From assembly GCA_038318565.1 (NCBI GenBank), contig JBBQCI010000096.1:1-13510 (forward strand): 13,510 bases of DNA. The letters are read 5' to 3'. The DNA comes from UBA11346 sp038318565. Its GTDB lineage: Bacteria > Planctomycetota > UBA11346. Shown in pieces: positions 1 to 6,566 of the stretch. Position 1 is the first letter of the stretch. Each line of letters begins with the position of its first letter. Made by a program: the position numbers and the translations under genes. The notes below the pieces were generated by a model. It was not told the DNA's origin. It made no database searches and worked only from the letters and a program-made list of their open reading frames with translations.

Positions 1-50
1 CCGCCGCAGGCGGTCAGGGCGAGGGCGGCAGCAATGATGGCCAGGCGCAT
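1..50 (-). CDS. N-terminus of a lipoprotein (partial)
   Basis: The reverse strand reads ATG at 50-48 and translates to MRLAIIAAALALTACGG before running off the window. This is a complete type II signal peptide: a positively charged start (R2), a short alanine/leucine core, and a lipobox LTAC-G whose cysteine (C15) would be lipidated. A Shine-Dalgarno-like GGAGA (reverse complement of 58-62) sits 7 nt upstream of the ATG and supports the start. The product should be an exported, membrane-anchored lipoprotein. Its function cannot be told because only 16 codons are present. It is divergent from glyA, with the glyA leader between them. Confidence 0.7.
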   Translation of the reverse strand, partial: MRLAIIAAALALTACG

Positions 51-212
51 AGGTAGGTCTCCGTAAGGTGCATGACTACCAGAGCGCAAGCGACCGCCCA
101 GTGGCAAGACTCCGGCCAGGCCCTGACGAGATGTAATTTGCCCACGGGGCTTGTCCTAAGCCTCGTCCGGGCCGCTTGCACCGCCCGCCAGAGGTACATC
201 CTCCCGGCCATT

Positions 213-304
213 GGTGACGACTGGCGCTCGATGGCCCGCTGCTGGGGCCGGACGCGGGCAACCGCGAGGGAGTCACCGAGGCATTCGCCGCGCGCCTGGG
301 CATC
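213..304 (+). promoter_or_regulatory. ZTP (pfl) riboswitch aptamer upstream of glyA
   Basis: This leader segment carries the conserved parts of the ZTP/ZMP riboswitch class in the right order. The P1 5' strand GGTGAC (213-218) pairs with GTCACC (272-277). The conserved GACTGGCG follows at 219-226. A P2 hairpin has CGCGG (253-257), a GCAA loop and CCGCG (262-266). Then come the purine-rich AGGGAG (267-272) and the 3' subdomain CGCCTGGGCA (293-302). GGCG (223-226) can pair with CGCC (293-296) as the class pseudoknot. ZTP riboswitches are known upstream of glyA, purH, folD and fhs genes, where ZTP/ZMP accumulation signals 10-formyl-folate shortage and turns expression on. Here 26 nt between GACTGGCG and P2 contain an extra possible stem (GGCCC 233-237 with GGGCC 245-249), longer than in the compact examples I recall. 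The identification comes from motif recall and hand folding, not a covariance model. Confidence 0.85.
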
Positions 305-333
305 CGCACACACACCCGACCTGGGAGATGCCC
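298..333 (+). promoter_or_regulatory. Putative expression platform masking the glyA RBS
   Basis: GGGCATC (298-304), the 3' end of the ZTP aptamer, is perfectly complementary to GATGCCC (327-333). The latter lies between the glyA Shine-Dalgarno (GGGAG, 323-327) and the ATG at 335. In the ligand-free RNA this 7-bp helix would occlude the initiation region. When ZTP stabilises the 3' subdomain, GGGCATC is held in the aptamer and the start region is freed. This arrangement predicts a translational ON switch, which matches the known direction of ZTP riboswitches. No hairpin plus T-run terminator is seen in the leader. The mechanism is inferred from complementarity alone. Confidence 0.6.
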
Positions 334-334
334 G

Positions 335-1612
335 ATGTCCAACCCCGCCCCTGCCACCCGTTTCACCGCTCCCCGTACACTGGCCGCAGCTGATCCCGAG
401 ATCGCCGCCATCGTCCAGCGCGAAACCGACCGCCAACAACACACCATCGAGCTGATCGCCTCCGAGAACGTCGTCTCGACGGCGGTGATGGAGGCTCAGG
501 GTTCACTGCTAACCAACAAGTACGCCGAGGGCTATCCTGGTAAGCGTTACTACGGCGGCTGTGAATTCGTCGACCAGGCTGAAGAGCTGGCGATCAAGCG
601 CGCTCAACTGCTCTTCAAGACCGATTACGCCTGCAACGTGCAGCCGCATTCGGGCTCGCAGGCCAACATGGCCGTCTACATGGCCGCCGGCCTGCAGAAG
701 GGCGACAAGGTCCTGGGCATGTCGCTCGACCACGGCGGTCACCTGACGCACGGCTACAAGCTGAACTTCTCGGGCCTCGACTACACCATCGCCAGCTATG
801 GCGTTAGCAAGGACACCGGCCGCATCGACATGGACGAGGTCGAGCGCATCGCCACCGAGTTCCAGCCCAAGATGCTCATCGCCGGCGCGTCAAACTACTC
901 GCGCACGCTAGACTTTACCCGCTTCGCCGCGATCGCCAAGAAGGTCAATGCCATTCTTTTCGTCGACATGGCGCACATCGCCGGCCTAGTCGCTGCCGGC
1001 CTGCACCCGACCCCCTTCGGCCATGCCGACTTCGTCACCACGACCACCCACAAGACCCTGCGCGGTCCGCGCGGCGGGATGATTTTCGCACGCACCGCCG
1101 AGCACGCGAAGAAGGTCAATTCGCGCGTGTTCCCCGGCATCCAGGGCGGCCCCTTGATGCACGTCATCGCCGCCAAGGCGGTCGCCTTTGGCGAAGCCCT
1201 GCGGCCCGAATTCGCCGAATACATGGGCCGTGTTCAGGCCAGTGCCAGCGCGATGGCCAATGAGTTCATCACACTCGGCTGGCAAGTCGTCTCGAACGGC
1301 AGCGACAACCACTTGTTCTCGCTCAACGTCATGAGCCAAGGCGTCACCGGCAAGCAGGCCGAGGACAAACTCCATGAAGTCGGTATAACGGTGAACAAGA
1401 ATCTGATCCCATTCGACACGCAGCCCGCCCAGGCCGGCAGCGGTATCCGCATTGGCACCCCTGCGGTGTGCAGCCGCGGCTTCGGCGTCGCCGAGGCGGT
1501 GCAGGTCGCCCGTCTGATCGACCGCGCCCTCAAGGGACGGGACGATCCCGCCGCCCTGGCCGTGGTGAAGGCCGAAGCGCGGGCGCTGTGCGGGCGCTTC
1601 CCGATCTATTGA
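335..1612 (+). CDS. glyA: Serine hydroxymethyltransferase
   Basis: This cytosolic, PLP-dependent enzyme interconverts serine plus tetrahydrofolate with glycine plus 5,10-methylene-tetrahydrofolate, the main entry of one-carbon units for purine, thymidylate and methionine synthesis. The 425-aa protein has the family's usual length. Hallmarks include the N-terminal IELIASENVVS and NKYAEGYPGKRYYGG blocks, NVQPHSGSQAN, the DMAHIAGLVAAG block with the PLP-ring aspartate, and TTTTHKTLRGPRGG with the Schiff-base lysine at K240. GIRIGTPA with the carboxylate-binding arginine lies near the C-terminus. The ATG at 335 is preceded by GGGAG (323-327, 7 nt spacing). Its leader carries a ZTP riboswitch, so expression is probably raised when folate one-carbon units run short. 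serA, which feeds serine into this reaction, lies about 3 kb downstream. The identification is secure. Confidence 0.98.
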   Translation: MSNPAPATRFTAPRTLAAADPEIAAIVQRETDRQQHTIELIASENVVSTAVMEAQGSLLTNKYAEGYPGKRYYGGCEFVDQAEELAIKRAQLLFKTDYACNVQPHSGSQANMAVYMAAGLQKGDKVLGMSLDHGGHLTHGYKLNFSGLDYTIASYGVSKDTGRIDMDEVERIATEFQPKMLIAGASNYSRTLDFTRFAAIAKKVNAILFVDMAHIAGLVAAGLHPTPFGHADFVTTTTHKTLRGPRGGMIFARTAEHAKKVNSRVFPGIQGGPLMHVIAAKAVAFGEALRPEFAEYMGRVQASASAMANEFITLGWQVVSNGSDNHLFSLNVMSQGVTGKQAEDKLHEVGITVNKNLIPFDTQPAQAGSGIRIGTPAVCSRGFGVAEAVQVARLIDRALKGRDDPAALAVVKAEARALCGRFPIY

Positions 1613-1619
1613 TCGTCAC

Positions 1620-1653
1620 GGTGGTGTCCGGAATCCGGGTTGCGGAAACCACC
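1620..1653 (+). terminator. Inverted repeat between glyA and bpt (possible terminator or processing hairpin)
   Basis: GGTGGT (1620-1625) pairs with ACCACC (1648-1653). After one mismatch, TCCG (1627-1630) pairs with CGGA (1643-1646), leaving a 12-nt loop. It begins 8 nt after the glyA stop. There is no following T-run, so a Rho-independent terminator is not proven. It could be a 3'-end-stabilising or processing hairpin, and the RNA might read through into bpt. Confidence 0.35.
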
Positions 1654-1667
1654 AGCGCGGAGCATGC

Positions 1668-2372
1668 GTGACGCCCCCTGCGGACCGCTCGCTGCGTGGC
1701 GCCCTCATCAATGCCGGCCCCTGCCCGTATCTGCCTGGACGACAGTTCCATGCCTTCCAAGCAGCTGAACCGATCGACGCAGAACTGTATCGGACACTGC
1801 TCGACAACCGCTTCAGGCGCAACGGCAGCATGTTCTATGCCCCGATGTGTCCGGGCTGCACGGCCTGCCAACCGATTCGGGTGGCGGTTGAGGGCTACCT
1901 GCCCCGACGCGACCAGCGCCGCATCTGGCGTCGGAATACCGATCTGACGTTTGTTTGGCAGGATCGCGGATGCGATGATGAACGACTCACCCTGTGGAGA
2001 AAGTATCAGAGCGCAATTCACGACGATCATAACGACGAACGTCCCGATCGCTTTCTGACCGACGATGAAGGGATCCCTGGCGGCGAATTGCACGCTCGCG
2101 ATGCTGAAGGTCGTCTGGTCGGTGTAGCCTTGTGCGATGTAATTGGCGACGCGTGGAGCAGCGTGTACTGCTACTGGGATCCCGCGCAGCGTTCGAGAGG
2201 ATTGGGCACTGTGCTGGCCATGGCGGAGATCGCGACTGCCCGCGATCAGGGTTTGCGCTGGTGGTATCCTGGCTTCTGGGTAGCTGGCTGCGCCAAGATG
2301 ACCTATAAGGCCCGTTTCGGCCCTGCGGAAGTGCTTGTCGAAGGGCATTGGAAATCGCTAATTGGCCTATAG
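1668..2372 (+). CDS. bpt: Bacterial N-end-rule aminoacyl-tRNA-protein transferase (Bpt/Ate family)
   Basis: Bpt-family enzymes transfer leucine (bacterial Bpt) or arginine (eukaryotic ATE1) from aminoacyl-tRNA onto N-terminal Asp/Glu residues. This creates an N-degron that bacteria feed to ClpS/ClpAP. The 234-aa length is typical of bacterial members. The N-terminal cysteine region shows PCPYLPG (C19) and APMCPGCTACQPIRV (C61, C64, C67). The C-terminal GNAT-like half ends in WWYPGFWVAGCAKMTYKARFGP (about 198-219), the family's best conserved block. Leucyl versus arginyl donor specificity cannot be settled by eye; leucyl is usual in bacteria. The start is GTG at 1668, with CGGAG at 1658-1662 as a nearby ribosome-binding site. 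It follows glyA by 55 nt on the same strand. ClpS and ClpA are not in the window. Confidence 0.9.
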   Translation: MTPPADRSLRGALINAGPCPYLPGRQFHAFQAAEPIDAELYRTLLDNRFRRNGSMFYAPMCPGCTACQPIRVAVEGYLPRRDQRRIWRRNTDLTFVWQDRGCDDERLTLWRKYQSAIHDDHNDERPDRFLTDDEGIPGGELHARDAEGRLVGVALCDVIGDAWSSVYCYWDPAQRSRGLGTVLAMAEIATARDQGLRWWYPGFWVAGCAKMTYKARFGPAEVLVEGHWKSLIGL

Positions 2373-2393
2373 GCGAAATAATTTTCGCGATTT
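2352..2393 (+). terminator. AT-rich overlapping inverted repeats at the bpt 3' end
   Basis: Two inverted repeats overlap at the bpt stop. The outer pair is AAATCGC (2352-2358) with GCGATTT (2387-2393). The inner one is GCGAAA (2373-2378) with TTTCGC (2383-2388) around a TAAT loop. The two stems share bases 2387-2388, so they cannot both form fully. A weak terminator for bpt is possible, but no clear T-run follows. Confidence 0.25.
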
Positions 2394-2467
2394 GTAGATG
2401 GTCCGTCGTGTCCGGTTTGCCTTGGCATGCATGTAGCTAAACATTTACCCATATAGGGGGAAATGAC

Positions 2468-3199
2468 ATGTTCGGCTTCGATCTCATCCATATCGCCATC
2501 ATGGTCGTGGGCATGGCCCTCTCGCTGGCCGCCTCGGGCTACGTCAAATACCGGTTCAACCGCGGTAAGCAGGTCACGCTGCGTTCGGGCATGACCGGGG
2601 CGGAAGTCGCCCGGGCCATACTTCGCCAGAATGACGTGGCCGACGTAACGGTCCACGAGCACCAGGGCTTTCTCAGCGACCACTACAACCCAGGGGTCAA
2701 GACCCTGAATCTGTCGCCCGACGTCTTCAACGGTCGTACCGCCGCTGCAGCCGGTGTCGCCGCTCACGAGGTCGGCCATGCGCTGCAGCACGCCCAGGGC
2801 GCGTTCAGCATGTGGATGCGGACCATTCTTGTCTATCCGGCTCATTTCGGATCGATGCTGGCCCCTTGGCTGGTGATTGCCGGCCTGATGCTGTCCGCTG
2901 GCGGCAAACTGGTTCCGGACACCTGGCAGTACACTCTTGCCATGTGCGGGGTGTTCGGATTCGGCATCGCCCTGGCCTGCTCGCTGTTCATCGTGGTCAA
3001 TGAATTCGACGCCAGCAAGCGGGCGAAGGTCGCCCTCGCCACCTTGAGCATCACCCGTCCCGGAGAAGAAGATGACACCGTACGGGGTGTGCTGAACGCC
3101 GCCGGCATGACCTATGTCGCCTCGGCCGTTGTCGCGCTCATGCAAATGCTCTACTGGGCCTGGCGTGCGGGACTGATCGGCGGCCAGCGTCGCGACTGA
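2468..3199 (+). CDS. YugP-family membrane zinc metallopeptidase
   Basis: This is a predicted neutral zinc metallopeptidase of the YugP type, an integral membrane protein whose physiological substrate is generally unknown. The 243-aa length is near the family norm. An N-terminal transmembrane segment (about 5-24) is followed by GMTGAEVARAIL and the LSDHYNPGVKTLNLSPDVF block. The zinc site is HEVGH at 100-104, with the probable third ligand E179 in NEFDASKRA. Further hydrophobic segments lie at about 130-150, 157-177 and 208-230. The ATG at 2468 is preceded by a G-rich AGGGGGAA ribosome-binding region (2455-2462), which supports this start. It lies 95 nt after bpt. It is convergent with the HD-domain gene, only 15 nt separating the stop codons. 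Confidence 0.92.
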   Translation: MFGFDLIHIAIMVVGMALSLAASGYVKYRFNRGKQVTLRSGMTGAEVARAILRQNDVADVTVHEHQGFLSDHYNPGVKTLNLSPDVFNGRTAAAAGVAAHEVGHALQHAQGAFSMWMRTILVYPAHFGSMLAPWLVIAGLMLSAGGKLVPDTWQYTLAMCGVFGFGIALACSLFIVVNEFDASKRAKVALATLSITRPGEEDDTVRGVLNAAGMTYVASAVVALMQMLYWAWRAGLIGGQRRD

Positions 3200-3214
3200 G
3201 ACCCAGCGGATCAG

Positions 3215-4519
3215 CTAGAGGACGTGCACCGATTCCATGACGGCGGCCGCTTTCGTAGCATCGTCGCGCAGCACATAGGTGTGGCGGAGGTCGATCGGCC
3301 GGTTGAACGCCGCCAGCAGATCGCTGTGCGCGGCGACCGGTTCGATCAGCGAGCGACCGAGGACACGGCGTTCACACATCAAGCGGACGCCATCAATGGC
3401 TGAGCCGGCACCGGCCAGCTTGGTGAAGACCTGCTTCGAATGGCGGGTGAACACCCGACAGCCGGCGTTCTTCAGGTCGTCGACAACCTGCTGAGCGAGG
3501 AAGTTCTCGGGCTGATCGAGGCCGACCCGTTCACGTAGCACCAGTTTCGCCGGTTCGCGATCGAGGATGCGCCGACTCCACACCCCACCACGCGCCCGGG
3601 CCTCATGCAACCGGGCGTGGACGCTGTCGTCACGCAACTCGACGAGGTCCTGCAGTCCGTCGATGCGCAGTTCGATTTCGCCTTCGGCAAGAGCCTGCTC
3701 GAGATAATGCTCGAATGGTGGCGGGGTCTTGTGGAAATAGACCTGGTGGAACATGTGGTAGCGCGCCAGCAGCAGCGCCTCCAAGGCATGCACCCCATGC
3801 AGATCAAGGCCGATTTCGGGACCGTCAGGGCCGGGCAGGACCATTTCGCAGGCCTGCAAACGGTCGAGATCGTAGATGCCGTAGGTGACGCCGGCAAAAT
3901 GGCTGTCGCGCAGCAGATAGTCGCAGCGATCGCTGTCGACCTCACCGGAAACGAGATAACGCAGGCACGAGACCAGGCTGCCAAGTCCGCCCAGGCGTGG
4001 GCCACGTCGTACGGCTGGTGACAGCACCGAGGCGACGTCGCGGGCGAGGCCATCGTCCAGCACGCCTTCTCCCACGAGTCCGTGGATGATGGCGAGCGAA
4101 CAGTCCTCGTGCGTCGCCTGTCGCCCGTGCGGCTTCAGGCCGGGTCGATACCAGTCGTCGGGTAGCAGAAAGCGCTCGACCGGCGGCAACAAGACTTCAG
4201 CGGTGTGGGAAAACGGCGGATGACCAACGTCATGGAGCAGGCCGGCAAATCGAGCCACCCGCCAGGCATGATCCAGATCAGCTGCGGCGAAGGCGTGGAA
4301 TCCAGGCCGCAGCCGGGCAAAACGTGCGCCGGCCAGATGCATGACGCCGAGGGAATGCTGGAAGCGGTCATGCACGGCACCCGGATAGACCAGATTCACG
4401 AAGCCCAGTTGGCGGATGTGGCGCAGCCGCTGCACCCAGGGATGATCAACTACGGCTCGTTCGACATCATCGATGACGATGGTGCCATGGATCGGGTCAC
4501 GAATCTCGTAGGTCGACAT
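3215..4519 (-). CDS. HD-domain phosphohydrolase (YwfO / SAMHD1-like)
   Basis: The 434-aa protein belongs to the HD-superfamily phosphohydrolases of the COG1078/YwfO type, related to dGTPases and SAMHD1. Members hydrolyse (d)NTPs, so a role in nucleotide-pool control is likely, but the substrate is not readable here. The N-terminus IRDPIHGTIVID is characteristic. Metal-site motifs are the histidine in FQHSLG (H55), LLHDVGHPPFSHTAE with H96-D97, and an aspartate in the block SDRCDYLLRDSHF (about 196-208). The ATG at 4519 gives the expected family N-terminus, although no strong Shine-Dalgarno is visible. The gene is divergent from serA across 210 bp and convergent with the YugP-type peptidase gene. 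The protein is full length with no broken motifs. Confidence 0.9.
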   Translation of the reverse strand: MSTYEIRDPIHGTIVIDDVERAVVDHPWVQRLRHIRQLGFVNLVYPGAVHDRFQHSLGVMHLAGARFARLRPGFHAFAAADLDHAWRVARFAGLLHDVGHPPFSHTAEVLLPPVERFLLPDDWYRPGLKPHGRQATHEDCSLAIIHGLVGEGVLDDGLARDVASVLSPAVRRGPRLGGLGSLVSCLRYLVSGEVDSDRCDYLLRDSHFAGVTYGIYDLDRLQACEMVLPGPDGPEIGLDLHGVHALEALLLARYHMFHQVYFHKTPPPFEHYLEQALAEGEIELRIDGLQDLVELRDDSVHARLHEARARGGVWSRRILDREPAKLVLRERVGLDQPENFLAQQVVDDLKNAGCRVFTRHSKQVFTKLAGAGSAIDGVRLMCERRVLGRSLIEPVAAHSDLLAAFNRPIDLRHTYVLRDDATKAAAVMESVHVL

Positions 4520-4613
4520 GGGTCTGTAATGACCTACGGATGCGCTGGCGCTGTCAATCGATGAACGTCAGAATTTCTTCTAACTCAAATGCAACGTTGA
4601 CATGGATCAAAGG

Positions 4614-4650
4614 TGCGATGTCCCAAATCCATCGCATGCAACATGCATGC
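4614..4650 (+). promoter_or_regulatory. Two overlapping inverted repeats in the serA leader
   Basis: TGCGATG (4614-4620) is inverted as CATCGCA (4630-4636), with 9 nt between. GCATGCA (4634-4640) is inverted as TGCATGC (4644-4650), with an ACA loop. Both are perfect 7-bp stems and they share bases 4634-4636, so in RNA they would compete. The block lies about 80 nt before the serA start, in the intergenic region shared with the divergent HD-domain gene. It could be an operator for a dimeric regulator or part of a leader switch. No regulator can be named. I see no confident sigma-70 promoter around it. Confidence 0.35.
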
Positions 4651-4729
4651 GGGTTGATCCGTACACCGCACTGCTGAGTGTCGCCGCCTCACAGCACCGA
4701 ACCGCGCACCCTCCTGCGCAGGAGTCACC

Positions 4730-6292
4730 ATGGCCCGCATCCTCGTTACCGACGGCATGGCCGCCGAAGGTCTCGCCATCCTCAAGCAGGGTGGTCACAC
4801 CGTCGAAAGCCGCAAGCTCACCCCCGACGAACTGCTCAAGTGCATCGGTGAGTACGATGGCCTGGTCATCCGCTCGGCCACCCAGGTGACTGCCGCGGTG
4901 GTCAAGGCTGGCTCGCCCAAGCTGAAGATCGTCGGCCGGGCCGGGGTGGGTGTCGACAATGTCGAGGTTCCCGCCGCCACTGCCGCCGGTCTGATCGTGA
5001 TGAACGCCCCCCTGGGCAACATCATCTCGGCCGCCGAGCACACCATCGGCATGATCTTCGCCAGCGCCCGCCACATCCCGCAGGCCCATGCCAAGCTGAC
5101 CAAGGGCGAATGGGACAAGAAGTCCTTCGTCGGCGTCGAGCTGCACGGGAAGACCCTCGGCATTCTTGGCCTCGGCAAGATCGGCAAGCATGTCGCCGAA
5201 GTCATGCAGGCTGCCGGCATGGAGGTCATCGCTTTCGACCCGTTCCTGTCACCCGAGGTGGCCAAGGAACTGCGTATCGAAAGCGTCGACTTCGAAACGC
5301 TGCTCAAGCGCGCCGACGTCATCACCATCCACACCCCGCTGACCCCGCAAACGCGCAACTTGATCAACGCCGACCGTCTCAAGCTGGTCAAGAAGGGCGT
5401 CCGCATCATCAACGTCGCGCGCGGCGGCATCGTCGACGAGGCAGCCCTCATCGAAGCGGTCAAGATAGGCCACGTTATCGCTGCGTTCGACGTGTTTGCC
5501 GAAGAACCCCTGCCAGCCGTCAGCGCCTTCTACGGCCTGCCCAACTCGATCATCACCCCGCACCTGGGCGCCAGCACCGAAGAGGCACAGACCAAGGTCA
5601 GCGTCGACATCGCCAACCAGTTCAATGCCTTCTTCGCCAGCGGAAAGATCATCAACGCGGTCAACGTGCAGTTGCGCGTCGACCCGGCGATCGACGGCTA
5701 CCTGTCAGCGGCCGAAAGCCTGGGCGCCGCCCTGGCCCAGACGCTCGACAGTCCGCTCAAGGGTATCGAGGTGATCGCCTCGGGTGATCTCGCCAAGTAC
5801 GACATCAAGCCACTGGCCGTGGCAGCCCTGAAGGGTGCCCTGTCGAAGATCAGCGACCAGGTGGTCAACTTCGTCACCGTTGCACAGATCGCCAAGGAGC
5901 GCGGCATCGGCATGACCAGTTCGGCGCGCGATGTCGGCACCGGCCCGCAGCTGACTGTCAAGGCGGTCACTGCCGATGGTGACCGGCTTATCGCTGGGGG
6001 CTTGGTCAACGGCCAACTGCGCGTCCTGCAGTACAACGAGTACCCGATCGATCTGCCGATCGGCGGTCATCTGTTGATCATGGAATACCCGGACCGTCCG
6101 GGCATGGTCGGTAAATACGGCAGTCTGCTGGGTGAGAACAAGATCAACATCGCCCGCATGGAAGTCTCGCGCATCGATGGCCGCGGCGACGCCCTCGTCC
6201 TGCTCACCCTCGACGATCCGGTGCCAGCCGCCGTGTTCGACCAGATCGTCGCCACGGTCAAGCCGACCAAAGCCTACCGCATCTCGATCTGA
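4730..6292 (+). CDS. serA: D-3-phosphoglycerate dehydrogenase, long form with ACT domain
   Basis: This enzyme oxidises 3-phosphoglycerate to 3-phosphohydroxypyruvate with NAD+, the first step of the phosphorylated serine pathway, in the cytosol. At 520 aa it is the long PGDH type. The substrate-binding domain (about 1-98 and 285-315) flanks the Rossmann domain. The latter carries GILGLGKIG and the cofactor-selective aspartate in AFDP. The catalytic residues are R231 (VARGG), E259 (AEEP) and H278 (TPHLGAST). An intervening regulatory domain (about 320-440) precedes a C-terminal ACT domain (about 448-520). In that domain D455 (DRPG) and N473 (KINI) sit 18 residues apart, as do the serine-binding Asp/Asn of the Mycobacterium tuberculosis enzyme, so serine feedback inhibition is plausible. 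The ATG at 4730 has AGGAG (4720-4724) 5 nt upstream. Its product serine is the substrate of GlyA nearby. Confidence 0.97.
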   Translation: MARILVTDGMAAEGLAILKQGGHTVESRKLTPDELLKCIGEYDGLVIRSATQVTAAVVKAGSPKLKIVGRAGVGVDNVEVPAATAAGLIVMNAPLGNIISAAEHTIGMIFASARHIPQAHAKLTKGEWDKKSFVGVELHGKTLGILGLGKIGKHVAEVMQAAGMEVIAFDPFLSPEVAKELRIESVDFETLLKRADVITIHTPLTPQTRNLINADRLKLVKKGVRIINVARGGIVDEAALIEAVKIGHVIAAFDVFAEEPLPAVSAFYGLPNSIITPHLGASTEEAQTKVSVDIANQFNAFFASGKIINAVNVQLRVDPAIDGYLSAAESLGAALAQTLDSPLKGIEVIASGDLAKYDIKPLAVAALKGALSKISDQVVNFVTVAQIAKERGIGMTSSARDVGTGPQLTVKAVTADGDRLIAGGLVNGQLRVLQYNEYPIDLPIGGHLLIMEYPDRPGMVGKYGSLLGENKINIARMEVSRIDGRGDALVLLTLDDPVPAAVFDQIVATVKPTKAYRISI

Positions 6293-6321
6293 TCTGAGTC
6301 GCGCCAGGACAAGTTGCCGGG

Positions 6322-6376
6322 GCTCCATCGCTGTGCGATGGAGCGGGCGCCATCGCACAGCGATGGAGCGGGCGCC
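6322..6376. repeat. Perfect 20-bp inverted repeat with internal 17-bp direct repeat
   Basis: Bases 6322-6341 and 6350-6369 are perfect reverse complements (20 of 20) around the 8-nt spacer agcgggcg. Each arm is itself nearly palindromic (CCATCGC with GCGATGG around a 3-nt TGT/ACA loop), so one long cruciform or two small hairpins can form. A 17-bp direct repeat beginning GCGATGGAGC and ending GGGCGCC also occurs at 6335-6351 and 6360-6376. It starts 29 nt after the serA stop. No T-run follows on either strand. It resembles a REP-type or small palindromic dispersed element, or a serA 3'-end structure. Copy number elsewhere cannot be judged from this window. Confidence 0.75.
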
Positions 6377-6384
6377 GGGCTGCG

Positions 6385-6420
6385 GTGGCGGCATCTAATC
6401 GGCGAAGCCGATGCCGCCAC
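6385..6420. repeat. Second long hairpin after serA
   Basis: GTGGCGGCATC (6385-6395) and GATGCCGCCAC (6410-6420) are perfect 11-bp inverted repeats. Alternatively, GTGGCGGC pairs with GCCGCCAC outside, and ATCGGC (6398-6403) pairs with GCCGAT (6407-6412) around a GAA loop, leaving a 5-nt bulge. The structure lies 8 nt after the preceding repeat cluster. It has no T-run on either side. It may help end or stabilise serA transcripts, or belong to the same repeat unit as its neighbour. Confidence 0.55.
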
Positions 6421-6541
6421 GGTTTACGTGCCGGACGGGAAAACCGAGCTGCGACTTGATCAACTCGTGCCGGGTTCGGTCACGCGCGAATACCGTCGGG
6501 AGCGTGAGGCATGTCAATATGCGTATGTCCTTTATTGCAGG

Positions 6542-6566
6542 AAAACCGTCCGGTAGGCGGACCGGT
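6542..6566 (-). terminator. Rho-independent terminator after tRNA-Leu
   Basis: On the minus strand a stem formed by 6566-6558 and 6552-6545 (5 bp next to the loop, a single bulged base, then 3 bp) with a 5-nt loop is followed directly by TTTT (6545-6542, the first T also closing the stem). This is the expected form of an intrinsic terminator. It lies about 37 nt beyond the tRNA-Leu 3' end and would terminate the tRNA and any upstream operon transcript. A separate run of five T residues also follows the tRNA directly (6601-6597). Confidence 0.65.

Noticed and set aside
1530..2348. A 272-codon minus-strand open frame across the glyA end and bpt
   Set aside because: It overlaps two well-supported plus-strand genes, lacks recognisable motifs and is explained by high GC content.
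3173..3215. CTGATC/GATCAG pair between the convergent peptidase and HD-domain genes as a bidirectional terminator
   Set aside because: It is only 6 bp over a long spacer with no T-run on either side, which is expected by chance.
4535..4558. Minus-strand TTGACA as a promoter for the HD-domain gene
   Set aside because: The only downstream -10 candidates (TAGGTC or GTCATT) are poor matches or poorly spaced, so the evidence is insufficient.
4597..4625. TTGACA as a -35 box for serA
   Set aside because: TTGACA is present at 4597-4602, but no acceptable -10 hexamer lies 16-18 nt downstream (GTCCCA or neighbours), so I do not call a promoter.
6314..6556. 80-codon plus-strand open frame after serA
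   Set aside because: Its first half is made of the palindromic repeats, there is no ribosome-binding site, and the peptide has no familiar motif.
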